NCBI GenBank assembly: GCA_018896025.1
Contig: JAHIND010000013.1
Coordinates: forward strand, 1-44,534
Direction: 5' to 3'
Length of the DNA stretch: 44,534 nt
DNA from: Pseudomonadota bacterium
GTDB lineage: Bacteria; Desulfobacterota; Desulfarculia; Desulfarculales; Desulfarculaceae
Every line of letters begins with the position of its first letter. The first letter of the stretch is position 1. The notes beneath the pieces are model-generated. The model was given only the letters and a program-made list of their open reading frames with translations, was not told the origin of the DNA and did not search any database. The translations under genes were made by a program, and so were the position numbers. Positions 29,700 through 39,990 of this stretch are shown one piece after another.

Positions 29700-30062
29700 A
29701 TGATAGACGATAATAAAAAATGCGGCCAGGGTTGTCCGGTGGAGAAAACCCTGGCCCTTATCGGCAGCAAGTGGAAGGTTCTCATCCTGCGGGAGCTTTC
29801 CTCGGGCCTCATGCGCTTTGGGGAGCTGCACCGGGGGGTGAGCGGCATCAGCCAAAAGATGCTCACCCAGCAGCTTCGCCAGATGGAGGCCGACGGCCTG
29901 GTGCTGCGCCGGGTCTACGCCGAGGTGCCGCCCCGGGTGGAGTATTCCCTCACCGCCACCGGGCGCAGCCTGGAGCCGGTGCTGGCGGCCATGGCCCAGT
30001 GGGGGCAGCGTTATCTGGACACCCAGGGCCACCCCGAGCGTTACGGGGAGGCGGACGGCTAG
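29700..30062 (+). CDS. HxlR-family transcriptional regulator
   Basis: A 120-residue winged-helix regulator. CPVEKTLALIGSKWKVLILR near the N-terminus is the HxlR signature, with the conserved cysteine that in several members senses electrophiles or oxidants. RFGELHRGVSGISQKMLTQQ is the recognition helix region and RRVYAEVPPRVEYSLTATG the wing. ATG 29700 chosen; an in-frame TTG lies 15 bases upstream. It probably regulates the divergent flavoprotein gene and itself, perhaps in response to quinone- or aldehyde-type stress. Confidence 0.9.
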   Translation: MIDDNKKCGQGCPVEKTLALIGSKWKVLILRELSSGLMRFGELHRGVSGISQKMLTQQLRQMEADGLVLRRVYAEVPPRVEYSLTATGRSLEPVLAAMAQWGQRYLDTQGHPERYGEADG

Positions 30063-30159
30063 GCGACAAGGGTTGTTGCTGGGAATATAGTTGTATTATT
30101 AAGCTCCAGCCCCAAGGCGATATTGCCTTTAGGGCGCTAAACCAATACCATAGGCACCT

Positions 30160-30921
30160 ATGAGCGATACGAAGAATCAACTGGCAGTGGTGGTGCTGGC
30201 TGCGGGCAAAGGCACCAGGATGAAGTCGGACCTGCCCAAGGTCCTGCACCCCCTGGCGGGCCGCCCCATGATCGACTGGGTGGTGGACCTGGCCCAGGAA
30301 ATGGGCGCGGTCAAGACGGTGGTGGTGGGCCACAAGGCCGAGATGGTCCAGGAGCATCTGGCGGGCCGCACCGGCCTGGCCTTCGCCCTGCAACAGCCCC
30401 AACGGGGCACCGGCCACGCGGTGATGGCCGCCGCGCCTGAGCTGGTGGGTTTCGCGGGCCAGGTGCTCATCCTCTATGGCGACGTGCCCGGCCTGCGCCG
30501 CTCCACCGCCCAGGGGCTGGTGGACCAGCAACTGACCCAGGGCAACGACCAGACCGTGCTGGCCATCGACGTGGACCCGCCCCCGGCCTACGGGCGGCTC
30601 ATCCTGGACCCGGCGGGCCGCCTGACCCGCATCGTGGAAGAGCGCGACGCCGGCGAGGAAGAAAAGAAGATCACCCTGGTCAGCTCGGGCATCTTCGTGT
30701 TCCGCGGCACCCCCCTGTGGGAGTGCCTGCCGCTACTCAGCACCGACAACGATCAGAACGAGTATTACCTCACCGATTTGGCTTCCATCTTTGCCCAACG
30801 GGGTTACCAGGTGGGCTACGCCGTGGCCCCGGACCCCCCCGAGCTGCAAGGCATCAACTCCCGGGAGGAGCTGGCCATGATGGAAGGGCGGTGGGCGGCC
30901 ACCGGCGGCAAAGAGGACTAA
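30160..30921 (+). CDS. glmU: Nucleotidyltransferase, N-terminal half of GlmU only
   Basis: Makes a UDP-sugar from a sugar-1-phosphate and UTP; by family and context UDP-GlcNAc. It has the GlmU pyrophosphorylase signature VVLAAGKGTRMKSDLPKVLH (~residues 11-30), QPQRGTGHAV, ILYGDVPGL and NEYYLTDL. At 253 residues it is about half the length of bifunctional GlmU and lacks the left-handed beta-helix acetyltransferase domain. The stop codon is clean and glmS follows 21 bp later, so this is not a visible frameshift. GlcN-1-P acetylation must come from another gene. The gene call is sure; the exact substrate is less so. Confidence 0.85.
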   Translation: MSDTKNQLAVVVLAAGKGTRMKSDLPKVLHPLAGRPMIDWVVDLAQEMGAVKTVVVGHKAEMVQEHLAGRTGLAFALQQPQRGTGHAVMAAAPELVGFAGQVLILYGDVPGLRRSTAQGLVDQQLTQGNDQTVLAIDVDPPPAYGRLILDPAGRLTRIVEERDAGEEEKKITLVSSGIFVFRGTPLWECLPLLSTDNDQNEYYLTDLASIFAQRGYQVGYAVAPDPPELQGINSREELAMMEGRWAATGGKED

Positions 30922-30942
30922 CAGTTAGGGGACTATAAGTCT

Positions 30943-32781
<1,839 letters not shown>

Positions 32782-32810
32782 TTGCTAGTGAACTAGTGAC
32801 GATTATGCTC

Positions 32811-32839
32811 TTGACCTTGAACCGCCCATCCCCTAGATT
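32811..32839 (+). promoter_or_regulatory. Candidate promoter of zapB-zapA
   Basis: TTGACC, 17-bp spacer, TAGATT, placed 30 bp upstream of the zapB-like ATG, after the end of glmS. Confidence 0.45.
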
Positions 32840-32868
32840 TGGATATGGCAGAAAAGGCAAAGTAAGCT

Positions 32869-33087
32869 ATGGACCTTAGCGTTTTCAACCAGCTTGAGCA
32901 GCGGGTGGAGGAACTCCTTGCGCGTCTTCGGGACGTGGGCCAGGAGAACGTGGAGCTGCGCGGCCGGTTGGAGGAGAAGGACAGGGAGTTGTCAGAAATG
33001 ATGGAGCTGGCCAGCGAGGCGGAAGCCGAGCGTAACCAAGTCCGCCAAAAGGTGGAACAGCTCCTGGGTAAGCTGGAGACTCTCTGA
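32869..33087 (+). CDS. zapB: ZapB-like cell division coiled-coil protein
   Basis: A 72-residue protein that is almost one continuous coiled coil (FNQLEQRVEELLARLRDVGQ, then VELRGRLEEKDREL), the size and nature of ZapB, which bridges ZapA and the nucleoid-associated division machinery at the Z-ring. Sequence of such coils is weakly diagnostic; the position directly ahead of zapA supports the call. Confidence 0.75.
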   Translation: MDLSVFNQLEQRVEELLARLRDVGQENVELRGRLEEKDRELSEMMELASEAEAERNQVRQKVEQLLGKLETL

Positions 33088-33103
33088 TTGGGTCGGAGTA
33101 AGG

Positions 33104-33385
33104 TTGGCCAAGCCGGTCACCGTAGAAATTTTGGGCAATGAGTACGTACTTCGCTCCGAGGCGGGCGAGGAGAGGGTCCGTCAAGTGGCGGAGCTCCTCA
33201 ACCAGCGCGTGGAAGAGGTGCGGGCCGCCAACCGAACTAGTTCGACCCTGGCTGCGGCCGTGCTGGCCGCCCTCAACATAACCAACGAGCTCCTGCAGCT
33301 GAGAGATCAGCAGGAGAAACTGTTCCAGGAGATCGAGGCGAAAACCGAAAAGCTCCTCAATATGATAGGGGAGCAAAAAGCTTAG
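33104..33385 (+). CDS. zapA: Cell division protein ZapA
   Basis: Bundles FtsZ filaments at midcell. The 93-residue protein has the ZapA globular head (VTVEILGNEYVLRSEAGEER, VRQVAELLNQRVEEVR) and a C-terminal coiled coil (LQLRDQQEKLFQEIEAKTEK). TTG start with GGAG 6 bases ahead; 16 bp after zapB. The 6S RNA gene begins at its stop codon, the arrangement known from many proteobacteria. Confidence 0.9.
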   Translation: MAKPVTVEILGNEYVLRSEAGEERVRQVAELLNQRVEEVRAANRTSSTLAAAVLAALNITNELLQLRDQQEKLFQEIEAKTEKLLNMIGEQKA

Positions 33386-33569
33386 GTTACCCTGCCCTGC
33401 TCGTGTACAGGCGGAACAAACATTTTGAGCCAACACTCACTTTAAGGGGCCGAATGCCACTGTGCAGCAAGGTGGATCTCTCACGGAGAACCCGAAAGCC
33501 GCGCACGCCCGGCCCACCTGTTTAGGCAGGTTCAAAAAGTGACCGCTCCACGGCAGTGGCGGGGGAACC
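33385..33569 (+). ncRNA. ssrS: 6S RNA (SsrS)
   Basis: 6S RNA binds sigma-70 RNA polymerase by imitating an open promoter and turns down transcription in stationary phase. A long closing stem is visible: GGTT-CCCTGCCCTGC at 33385-33400 pairs with GCAGTGGCGGGGGAACC at 33553-33569, with small bulges. Inside are the family-like segments TTTTGAGCCAACACTC, CGGAGAACCCGAAAGCCG and a CACCTG-TTTAGG-CAGGT hairpin. Location after zapA and before rny matches known 6S genes. Ends are set from the closing stem and may be off by some bases; a TATGAT 24 bp upstream could be its -10. Confidence 0.82.
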
Positions 33570-33782
33570 GTTTAACTAAGCCGGCAGGAAGCTGCTGATA
33601 ATGAGCCCGAAGTCGTCACATCGCCGATGCGCGCCGAGAATCCTCGGCAGTGGTGGGCGTTGCGGCGATCGCCGCATCCATCCCCCCGGCCTGGCCGGAG
33701 GAGGAAAAAGGCCCTGAGAGGCGGCGGCTAGAGGCTACGGTTTAAGTCCCCGGTCTCCTTGCGCAATAGATAAGGAGGCCCA
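33570..33782. other. Gap between 6S RNA and rny with GC-rich dyads
   Basis: No ORF. Dyads are visible: CGCCGAGAATCCTCGGC near 33630, TGCGGCGATCGCCGCA near 33660, and CCGGCCTGGCCGG near 33698. They may form the 6S 3' region, a terminator without a T run, or the rny leader. AAGGAGG lies ~6 bases before the rny ATG. Confidence 0.35.
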
Positions 33783-35345
33783 ATGTCTACCCCCATTGCC
33801 CTTGTCGGCATATTAATGGCCCTGCTCCTGGGGGTGGCTCTCGGCTATATCATCCGCCTCAGGCTGGCCGCCAGCCGTCTGGAGTCGGTGGAAGCCCTGA
33901 GCCAAAAGATCGTGGACGAGGCCCGCCGCGAAGCCGAGACCTTGAAAAAGGAGGCCTTGCTCCAGGCCAAGGACCAGCTTTATCAAATGAAGCTGGACAT
34001 GGAGTCGGAGAGCAAGGAGCGGCGCAGCGAACTCACCCAGTGGGAAAAGCGCCTGGACAAGAAAGAGGAGACCTTGGACCGCAAGGCCTCCACCCTGGAT
34101 TCCCGGGAAAACGAATACCTCAAGCGCGAAACCGACCTCACCAAGATGCGCGAGGACACCGCCCTGCGCCTCAAGCAATACGAAGACCTGGTAGCCGAGC
34201 AAAAGGCCACCTTGGAGCGCATGGCCGGCATGACCGAGGAGCAGGCCAAGGCCGAGCTGATCGCCAACATCGAGTCCCAGGCCCGCCACGAAAGCGCCAA
34301 GACCCTGATGCGCATCGAGGGCGAGACCAAGGAAGCGGCCCAGAAAAAGGCTCAGGAAATCCTGGGCTTGGCCTGTAAGCGCTACGCCGGCGACTACGCG
34401 GTGGAAAAGACGGTCAGCGTGGTGGCCCTGCCCAACGACGAGATGAAGGGCCGCATCATCGGCCGCGAAGGCCGCAACATCCGGGCCATCGAGGCGGCCA
34501 CCGGCATCGACCTGATCATCGACGACACCCCCGAGGCGGTCATCATCAGCGGCTTCAACCCCTTGCGCCGCGAGGTGGCCCGCCGCTCCCTGGAGCGCCT
34601 CATCAGCGATGGCCGCATCCACCCCGCGCGCATCGAAGAGGTGGTCAAGAAGATCGAGATCGAGGTGGACGCCAGCGTGAAGGAGGCCGGAGAGCAGGCC
34701 ACCTTCGACGTGGGCGTGCACGGCATCCACCCCGAGATCATCAAGCTAATCGGCCGCCTGAAGTACCGCTCCTCCTACGCCCAGAACGTCCTGATCCACT
34801 CCCTGGAGGTGGCCTTCCTCTGCGGCATCATGGCCAGCGAGTTGGGCCTGAACCCCCAGCAAGCCAAGCGGGCCGGGCTGTTGCACGACATCGGCAAGGC
34901 GGTGGACCACGAGATAGAAGGGCCCCACGCCCTGATCGGGGCGGACCTGGCCAAGCGCTACGGCGAGAAGCCCCACATCGTGCACGCCCTGGCCGCCCAC
35001 CACGAGGACGTGGCCCCCGACAGCGTGCTGGACGTGCTGGTGCAGGCGGCGGACGCCCTTTCCGGGGCCCGCCCCGGCGCGCGCCGCGAGATGCTGGAAT
35101 CCTACGTCAAGCGCCTGGAAGACCTGGAGCGCATCGCCACCGCCCACGAAGGCGTGTCCAACGCCTACGCCATCCAGGCGGGCCGCGAGCTGCGCATAGT
35201 GCTCGAAACCGAGCGCACCAGCGACGACATGGCCCTGATGATCTCCCACGACGTGGCCCGCAAGATCGAGGAAGAGCTGACCTATCCGGGCCAGATCAAG
35301 GTTACGGTCATCCGCGAAACCAGGGCGGTCGATTACGCCAAATAG
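33783..35345 (+). CDS. rny: Ribonuclease Y
   Basis: Membrane-anchored endoribonuclease that starts mRNA decay. The 520 residues show an N-terminal membrane helix ([20 protein letters not shown]), a long coiled coil (~30-200), a KH domain (~210-270, with [19 protein letters not shown]) and an HD domain with the metal-binding [12 protein letters not shown] (His368-Asp369). Full family length, ATG with AAGGAGG upstream. ymdB follows, the usual partner. Confidence 0.96.
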   Translation: MSTPIALVGILMALLLGVALGYIIRLRLAASRLESVEALSQKIVDEARREAETLKKEALLQAKDQLYQMKLDMESESKERRSELTQWEKRLDKKEETLDRKASTLDSRENEYLKRETDLTKMREDTALRLKQYEDLVAEQKATLERMAGMTEEQAKAELIANIESQARHESAKTLMRIEGETKEAAQKKAQEILGLACKRYAGDYAVEKTVSVVALPNDEMKGRIIGREGRNIRAIEAATGIDLIIDDTPEAVIISGFNPLRREVARRSLERLISDGRIHPARIEEVVKKIEIEVDASVKEAGEQATFDVGVHGIHPEIIKLIGRLKYRSSYAQNVLIHSLEVAFLCGIMASELGLNPQQAKRAGLLHDIGKAVDHEIEGPHALIGADLAKRYGEKPHIVHALAAHHEDVAPDSVLDVLVQAADALSGARPGARREMLESYVKRLEDLERIATAHEGVSNAYAIQAGRELRIVLETERTSDDMALMISHDVARKIEEELTYPGQIKVTVIRETRAVDYAK

Positions 35346-35357
35346 CTGATACTAGGG

Positions 35358-35388
35358 GGGAGCCTTTGCCCTAAAGGCTCCCTCTCTT
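35358..35388 (+). terminator. Possible terminator after rny
   Basis: GGGAGCCTTT / AAAGGCTCCC, a perfect 10-bp stem with a 5-base loop, followed by TCTCTT. The U-tract is weak, so it may allow partial read-through into ymdB. Confidence 0.6.
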
Positions 35389-35453
35389 CAACCCGGCAAA
35401 CACGCCCGCTTCCCCTAGGCGGTGTGCTTTGGCTTGGAAATGGGCGGCCTGTC

Positions 35454-36236
35454 ATGAATATCCTGATGGTCGGCGACGTCTTCGGCGCGCCCGGACGCCG
35501 CTGCCTCAAGAGTCTGTTGCCCGGCCTGCGCCAGCGCCTGTCCCTGGACCTGGTGGTGGTAAACGGCGAGAACGCCTCCGGCGGCCTGGGCCTCAGCTCC
35601 CGGGTGGCCGAGGAGCTGTTCAGCTACGGGGCGGGCGTGCTCACCACCGGCAACCACGTGTGGCGCCAGCGCGACCTGGTGCCCATGCTGGAGTCCGAGC
35701 CTCGCCTGCTGCGCCCGGCCAACTATCCCCAGGACGCGCCGGGCCGCGGCTGGACCCTGGCCGAGACCAAATCGGGCCGCCGGGTGGGGGTGATCAACCT
35801 GGAGGGCCGGGTGTTCATGAACCCCCTGGACGACCCCTTCCGGGTGGCCGACGAGATCCTGGCCGGGCCGTTGCGCAAGGTGAAGATCATCCTGGTGGAC
35901 ATGCACTGCGAGGCCACCAGCGAAAAGCAGGCCATGGGGCGCTACCTGGACGGCCGGGTGAGCGCGGTGCTGGGCACCCATACCCACGTGCCCACCGCCG
36001 ACGAGCGCATCCTGGCCGGGGGCACCGCCTTTCAGACCGACGTGGGCCTCACCGGGCCGGTGGACTCGGTGATCGGCATGGACCCCAAGACCGCCACCCA
36101 CCGCTTGCGCACCTTCAGGCCCCTGCCCTTCAAGGTGGCCGCGGGCCCGGTGGCCATCAACGCCACCCTGGTGCGGGTGGACCCGGAGACCGGCAAGGCC
36201 ACCGAGATCGAGCGCGTCTACGAGGCGTTGACCTAG
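35454..36236 (+). CDS. ymdB: YmdB-family metallophosphoesterase
   Basis: A 260-residue calcineurin-like phosphoesterase of the TIGR00282/YmdB type; the B. subtilis member hydrolyses 2',3'-cyclic nucleotides and affects development. Metal-binding motifs are in order: ILMVGDVFG (Asp), NGENASGG, TGNHVWR, VDMHCEATSEK and GTHTHVPTADERIL. The start is ATG 35454, giving MNILMVGDVFG; the frame opens ten codons earlier. Downstream of rny as in many bacteria, which fits a role in RNA turnover. Confidence 0.9.
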   Translation: MNILMVGDVFGAPGRRCLKSLLPGLRQRLSLDLVVVNGENASGGLGLSSRVAEELFSYGAGVLTTGNHVWRQRDLVPMLESEPRLLRPANYPQDAPGRGWTLAETKSGRRVGVINLEGRVFMNPLDDPFRVADEILAGPLRKVKIILVDMHCEATSEKQAMGRYLDGRVSAVLGTHTHVPTADERILAGGTAFQTDVGLTGPVDSVIGMDPKTATHRLRTFRPLPFKVAAGPVAINATLVRVDPETGKATEIERVYEALT

Positions 36237-36262
36237 CCCCCTGAGGGACGGCGCCGCCATCG

Positions 36263-37870
36263 ATGCCCAAGGGAGATGCCGTGGAAGGCCCTGGCCAAAA
36301 CAGCGGGATCATCGCCGGTGACGGCCACATCCTCATAGGCGGCACCGGGCGCAGCGGCACCACCCTTCTGGTGCAAATCCTCACCCATCTGAATTTCGAC
36401 ACCGGCTTCTCCAAGGACCAGGCGATGGAGAGGGTGGACGGCATCTCCAAGGCCGGTCTGGAAACCCGTCTGGACCGCGACGATCTCCCCTACGTCATCA
36501 AGTCGCCCTGGCTCTCCGACGAGATAGGGGCGGCCCTGGAGGGCGGCCTCAAGGTCGAGGCGGTGGTCATACCCTTCCGCGGCCTGTTCGAGGCGGCGGA
36601 GAGCCGGCGGCACGTCTACCGCCAGGCCGAGGCGCGGGGAAAAGACCCCCTGGCCCATCCCGGCTCCATCTGGAAGACCACCGAACCCAGCGAGCAGGAA
36701 GGGGCCCTGGCCCTGGAGCTGTACAAATTGCTCGATCCGCTGGTCGCTCGGGATATCCCCTTAGTCTTCCTGAGCTTTTCCCGCTTTGTGCAGGACGGGG
36801 AGTACTTTTACCGGCAGCTCAAGACCATTTTCGACCGGCACGGCGTCGGGCGGGAGGAGGTTCTACAGGTGCACGGCCGCATAGCCGACCCGAACCTGGT
36901 AAGCAGATTCCGCGCCCCCCAATCCGGGCCGAGCCCCGCGCCAAGCCCGCCGCCCCCGGTACCGGCGCGGCCCGCCCCGAAGCCTGAGCCCTCCCACCTG
37001 GGAGCCTTCCTCTCGGCGGCCTCCTTTTGGGAGCCCCGCTATTACATGGACTCGGCCTGGCTGGAGCACGCCCCCTTCGCCTTTTGGCTGGTCAGCAAGG
37101 CCCGCCCGGCGAACCTGGTGGAGCTGGGCGCTTACAAGGGCTATTCCTATTTCGCCTTTTGCCAGGCGGTGAAGGCCTCCAAGATTGCCTGCCGCTGCCA
37201 CGCGGTGGACACCTGGCAGGGCGACGACCAGGCGGGCTTTTACGGCGAAGAGGTTTACGGGGAGGTGCGCGGGCACAACGAAGAGCACTACGCCGAGTTC
37301 TCCCGCCTGCTGCGCATGACCTTCGACCAGGCCCTGGCCCAGTTCCCCGACGGCTCGGTGGACCTGCTGCACATCGACGGCTTCCATTCCTACCAGCAGG
37401 TGAAGCACGACTTCGACACCTGGCTGCCCAAGCTTTCGGACCGCGCGGTGGTGTTGCTGCACGACACCCACGTACGCCGGGAGGGTTTCGGCGTGTTCCG
37501 GCTGTGGGAGGAGCTGTCCGAGCGCTACCCCCACTTCGAGTTCACCCACGGCTACGGCCTGGGGGTTTTGGGGGTGGGCGCGAGCGTGCCCGAGGAGGTC
37601 TCGGCCCTGTTCGCGGCGAACGCCGACCAGCGCCTGTGCTACGAGATACGCGCCGCCTACCAGCGCCTGGGCGCGGCCTTGGCCCAGCAAGGGACCGTGG
37701 CGAGCCTGCGCGGGAAAATCGCCAAGCTGCAAGTCCTGCTCAAGACCTTCTCCAGCAAGCTGGCCATGCGCGACGCCCAGTTCGACGAGGTCACCAACTC
37801 CACCGCCTGGCGCATCACCCGCCCCCTGCGCGCCCTGTCGGGCCGCCTCAAGAAGCTGGCGGGGAAGTAG
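36263..37870 (+). CDS. Sulfotransferase-like / SAM methyltransferase fusion
   Basis: A 535-residue two-domain protein. The N-terminal domain (~20-215) starts with HILIGGTGRSGTTLLVQIL, the PAPS-binding 5'-phosphosulfate loop of sulfotransferases, and has a later SFSRFVQDGEYFY. A Pro/Ala-rich linker (~217-245) leads to a class I methyltransferase (~260-440, Methyltransf_24-like): LVELGAYKGYSYFAF for SAM binding, DLLHIDGFHSYQQV and LLHDTH. The C-terminal ~80 residues form a coil ending in NSTAWRITRPLRALSGRLKK, a tail often seen in polysaccharide glycosyl/methyltransferases. Likely modifies a surface glycan or a small carbohydrate acceptor. Each domain call is good; the joint function is inference. 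It follows ymdB by 26 bp but is not functionally related. Confidence 0.8.
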   Translation: MPKGDAVEGPGQNSGIIAGDGHILIGGTGRSGTTLLVQILTHLNFDTGFSKDQAMERVDGISKAGLETRLDRDDLPYVIKSPWLSDEIGAALEGGLKVEAVVIPFRGLFEAAESRRHVYRQAEARGKDPLAHPGSIWKTTEPSEQEGALALELYKLLDPLVARDIPLVFLSFSRFVQDGEYFYRQLKTIFDRHGVGREEVLQVHGRIADPNLVSRFRAPQSGPSPAPSPPPPVPARPAPKPEPSHLGAFLSAASFWEPRYYMDSAWLEHAPFAFWLVSKARPANLVELGAYKGYSYFAFCQAVKASKIACRCHAVDTWQGDDQAGFYGEEVYGEVRGHNEEHYAEFSRLLRMTFDQALAQFPDGSVDLLHIDGFHSYQQVKHDFDTWLPKLSDRAVVLLHDTHVRREGFGVFRLWEELSERYPHFEFTHGYGLGVLGVGASVPEEVSALFAANADQRLCYEIRAAYQRLGAALAQQGTVASLRGKIAKLQVLLKTFSSKLAMRDAQFDEVTNSTAWRITRPLRALSGRLKKLAGK

Positions 37871-38168
37871 CTCCGCCCCGCGCCCTCCCCTCTTGTCGTT
37901 GTGAGCGCAGCGAAGCAATCTCGGCCCGGAGCAGGCGGCACGGGAATAGTGCGCGGTGCGCCCGCCGGGCAGGCGGCCCAGACAGCTCGCTGTCTGGGTG
38001 CCGCAGGCACCAGAGGTTTGGCCGGGAGCATTCACCCTACCCCGAGCGCCATCCCTGCCCCGTCCAGCCATAGCCGTCATCGCGAGGCCCGGCGGGGTGG
38101 GCGGCGCGGGCGAAAGTCAGCTATGAGGGTATTGTGCAGTGGCTCAGAAAAATTGGGCGTATCAAACG
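37871..38168. repeat. Repeat cluster after the fusion gene (families B, D, E)
   Basis: A diverged repeat B (TTGTCGTTGTGAGCGCAGCG) is at 37893-37926. At 37977-37998 is a perfect 22-bp palindrome, CCCAGACAGCTCGCTGTCTG plus GG, followed by GTGCCGCAGGCACCAGAGGT; this family (D) recurs at 42831-42985. A repeat E motif (ATAGCCGTCATCGCGAGGCC) is near 38070. No gene. Confidence 0.65.
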
Positions 38169-38774
38169 TTATGCTTTGGTCAGGTCTTTTGCAAAAATTT
38201 TGGCTGTTGCTATGTGGCGCTTCAGAAGAGAAGGAGTAAATCTAGGACTGGTTAACATCGTTCCTGGAGTAATATGATTTAGTTCCGCACCATAGTGATG
38301 TGTGACGACGGTCTTATAATGCCTGCGACTATTGCTATTGTTATGCGCAATCCGGTTTCTCACTTTTTTGATTTCTGAAATCCACGATCCATATCTGTCA
38401 ACGATAGAAATAAAATTGTCAGTTTGATCAATAACATGTACAACGTTCTCTTTGATTTCCGACGCTTTGGTCCAAACTAGATTATTCCTAGTGCTTGTTC
38501 TGTTGAATGTTTTGAATAGATGGGTGGCGCCTTGAATTGTTCGTGATGTAGTCAGTAACACCGGCGAGGTGCCATTGACAAATTTTGCATTGCAAGCCAG
38601 TTTGGCCGGTACGCGGGCAATGAAATTAACCAATAAATCGAACAATCGTAACGTGATAATCTCGGCAACCAGCTTTTGATGAGCTGGAATTAATACTGTT
38701 GTGCTGGTGGCGAGACTTAGTATTTTGTCAACTTCTTTAACATATGTGGTGTAATCTGTCTGCAAACTTAACAT
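38169..38774 (-). CDS. HEPN-like protein, putative RNase partner of DUF262 gene
   Basis: A 201-residue, mostly helical protein. Residues 136-146 read KKVRNRIAHNN, which contains the HEPN RNase motif R-x4-H (Arg139, His144) within a predicted helix. HEPN domains are metal-independent RNases widespread in toxin-antitoxin and phage-defence systems. I cannot name the subfamily, and no other domain is visible. It begins 10 bp after the DUF262 gene on the same strand with no strong ribosome-binding site, so coupled translation is likely. Base composition is far more AT-rich than the flanking genes, suggesting that both genes arrived together. The HEPN call rests on the motif and helical character. 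Confidence 0.65.
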   Translation of the reverse strand: MLSLQTDYTTYVKEVDKILSLATSTTVLIPAHQKLVAEIITLRLFDLLVNFIARVPAKLACNAKFVNGTSPVLLTTSRTIQGATHLFKTFNRTSTRNNLVWTKASEIKENVVHVIDQTDNFISIVDRYGSWISEIKKVRNRIAHNNSNSRRHYKTVVTHHYGAELNHITPGTMLTSPRFTPSLLKRHIATAKIFAKDLTKA

Positions 38775-38784
38775 AAAAAAGTTT

Positions 38785-39789
38785 TTACAATAGGTAGTTT
38801 TTTATAAAATTGTCTCTTATTCTCCTTTGCTTGATGCGCTGTGTGCTTGCGCTACAAGCATTGTAAAATTCAACGTCATCCTTAGGCCTCTGCGCGACAG
38901 GGGTGTCTGAATTTAAAATCTCGTCTATTTTGTAGGCAGTATTTTCAATTGCATCCAAAGCTGTTTTTCTATTGGATGATCCTAAAACATAGCACAGTGA
39001 AAAAAATAACGGTTGGCGACGGAATACGGTATCTTTGATGACTTCTGGTTTCAGTGAGGCGATTTTAATAAACACTTCTTCCATGATGGATTCCATTTCC
39101 GAGGCTCTTTGGAACTGCTCGTCGAATTGTTCATAAACTTTGTCTAATTTTTGGCTACTGTAGTCCGAAAGTCCATTTAAAAAATTTAAAGTTAAATCCG
39201 ATATAAACTGAACCTCTGACATCCTAGCAATATCATTTGCTGTAAATATTCTAAGATTGCGCCAGAGCGAAAGGCGTCGCACCGCCTGTCTTAAACAAAA
39301 CTGCTTATATTCTCCGCTAAACTTGGCATTTCTTTTTTCTTGGGCATTTAGTGATTTTGCGACCGAATTCAGCCGGCCAAATATTTCTATAACATCTTCA
39401 TCTGTGGCCCCAAGCAAGAACCCAACGGATAAACCTGTGAGTAAGAAATGTTGCCTTTGAGCTCGGTTAAGTTTTGAAAATAAAATTTTTTTATTGTATG
39501 AAGGGTGCTTGGCCGGGTAGCCATCTTCAATGTATTCTAGTATTGCTCGAATCCTTTGTTGCCCATCAACAACTTCTCTTACGCTTGTCTCGTTTTCAAT
39601 GTCTAAGGAATGTCTAATATAGATCGAAGGTACGGGTTTGTTTTCAAAAAGAGTATTAATAAGGTAAGATTTTTGGGGAACAGTCCAAACTGATCTACGC
39701 TGATACCAAGGGTTAAGCTTTAATTCTTTATTTTTGGATAAATTGACTAGATCCTGAACAATAATTTGTTGGTGGTCAACTCTGTCCAT
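38785..39789 (-). CDS. DUF262 (GmrS/ParB-like) domain protein
   Basis: A 334-residue protein with the DUF262 domain in its N-terminal half: NPWYQRRSVWTVPQKSYLIN, LFENKPVPSIYIR and the hallmark DGQQR in VREVVDGQQRIRAILEY (Asp75-Arg79). The DUF262 fold is a ParB/sulfiredoxin-like nucleotide-binding module, found in type IV restriction enzymes such as GmrSD and in other defence genes. The C-terminal half is helical and lacks an HNH (DUF1524) nuclease motif, so this is not a full GmrSD. ATG with TGAGGAG upstream and TATAAT at 39807-39812. Paired with the HEPN-like gene; strongly AT-rich. Confidence 0.82.
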   Translation of the reverse strand: MDRVDHQQIIVQDLVNLSKNKELKLNPWYQRRSVWTVPQKSYLINTLFENKPVPSIYIRHSLDIENETSVREVVDGQQRIRAILEYIEDGYPAKHPSYNKKILFSKLNRAQRQHFLLTGLSVGFLLGATDEDVIEIFGRLNSVAKSLNAQEKRNAKFSGEYKQFCLRQAVRRLSLWRNLRIFTANDIARMSEVQFISDLTLNFLNGLSDYSSQKLDKVYEQFDEQFQRASEMESIMEEVFIKIASLKPEVIKDTVFRRQPLFFSLCYVLGSSNRKTALDAIENTAYKIDEILNSDTPVAQRPKDDVEFYNACSASTQRIKQRRIRDNFIKNYLL

Positions 39790-39990
39790 GTGAACTCCTC
39801 AGATTAATTATATGATTGCTTAAAATACTTTAGTTCGTGGGGTTCAGTAGGAGCCAAAATATGGCGTGGACACCATTGTCCTATATATATAAATAATACA
39901 TGGCTGCTCCACAATTCAATAACAAAATTGACGCATTAAACATGTTTTAGATGCATCGTTGCTCGTAATATTTCTTGTGTCCTACATGCC
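39790..39990. other. AT-rich gap between the defence-like pair and tyrS
   Basis: Contains a -10-like TATAAT for the minus-strand pair and several A/T tracts (TATATATATAAATAATA near 39883). No ORF with support. It appears to be the border of the transferred segment: the sequence turns GC-rich at ~39985. Confidence 0.45.

Noticed and set aside
30922..30942. glmS ribozyme
   Set aside because: Only 21 bp between glmU and glmS, far too short.
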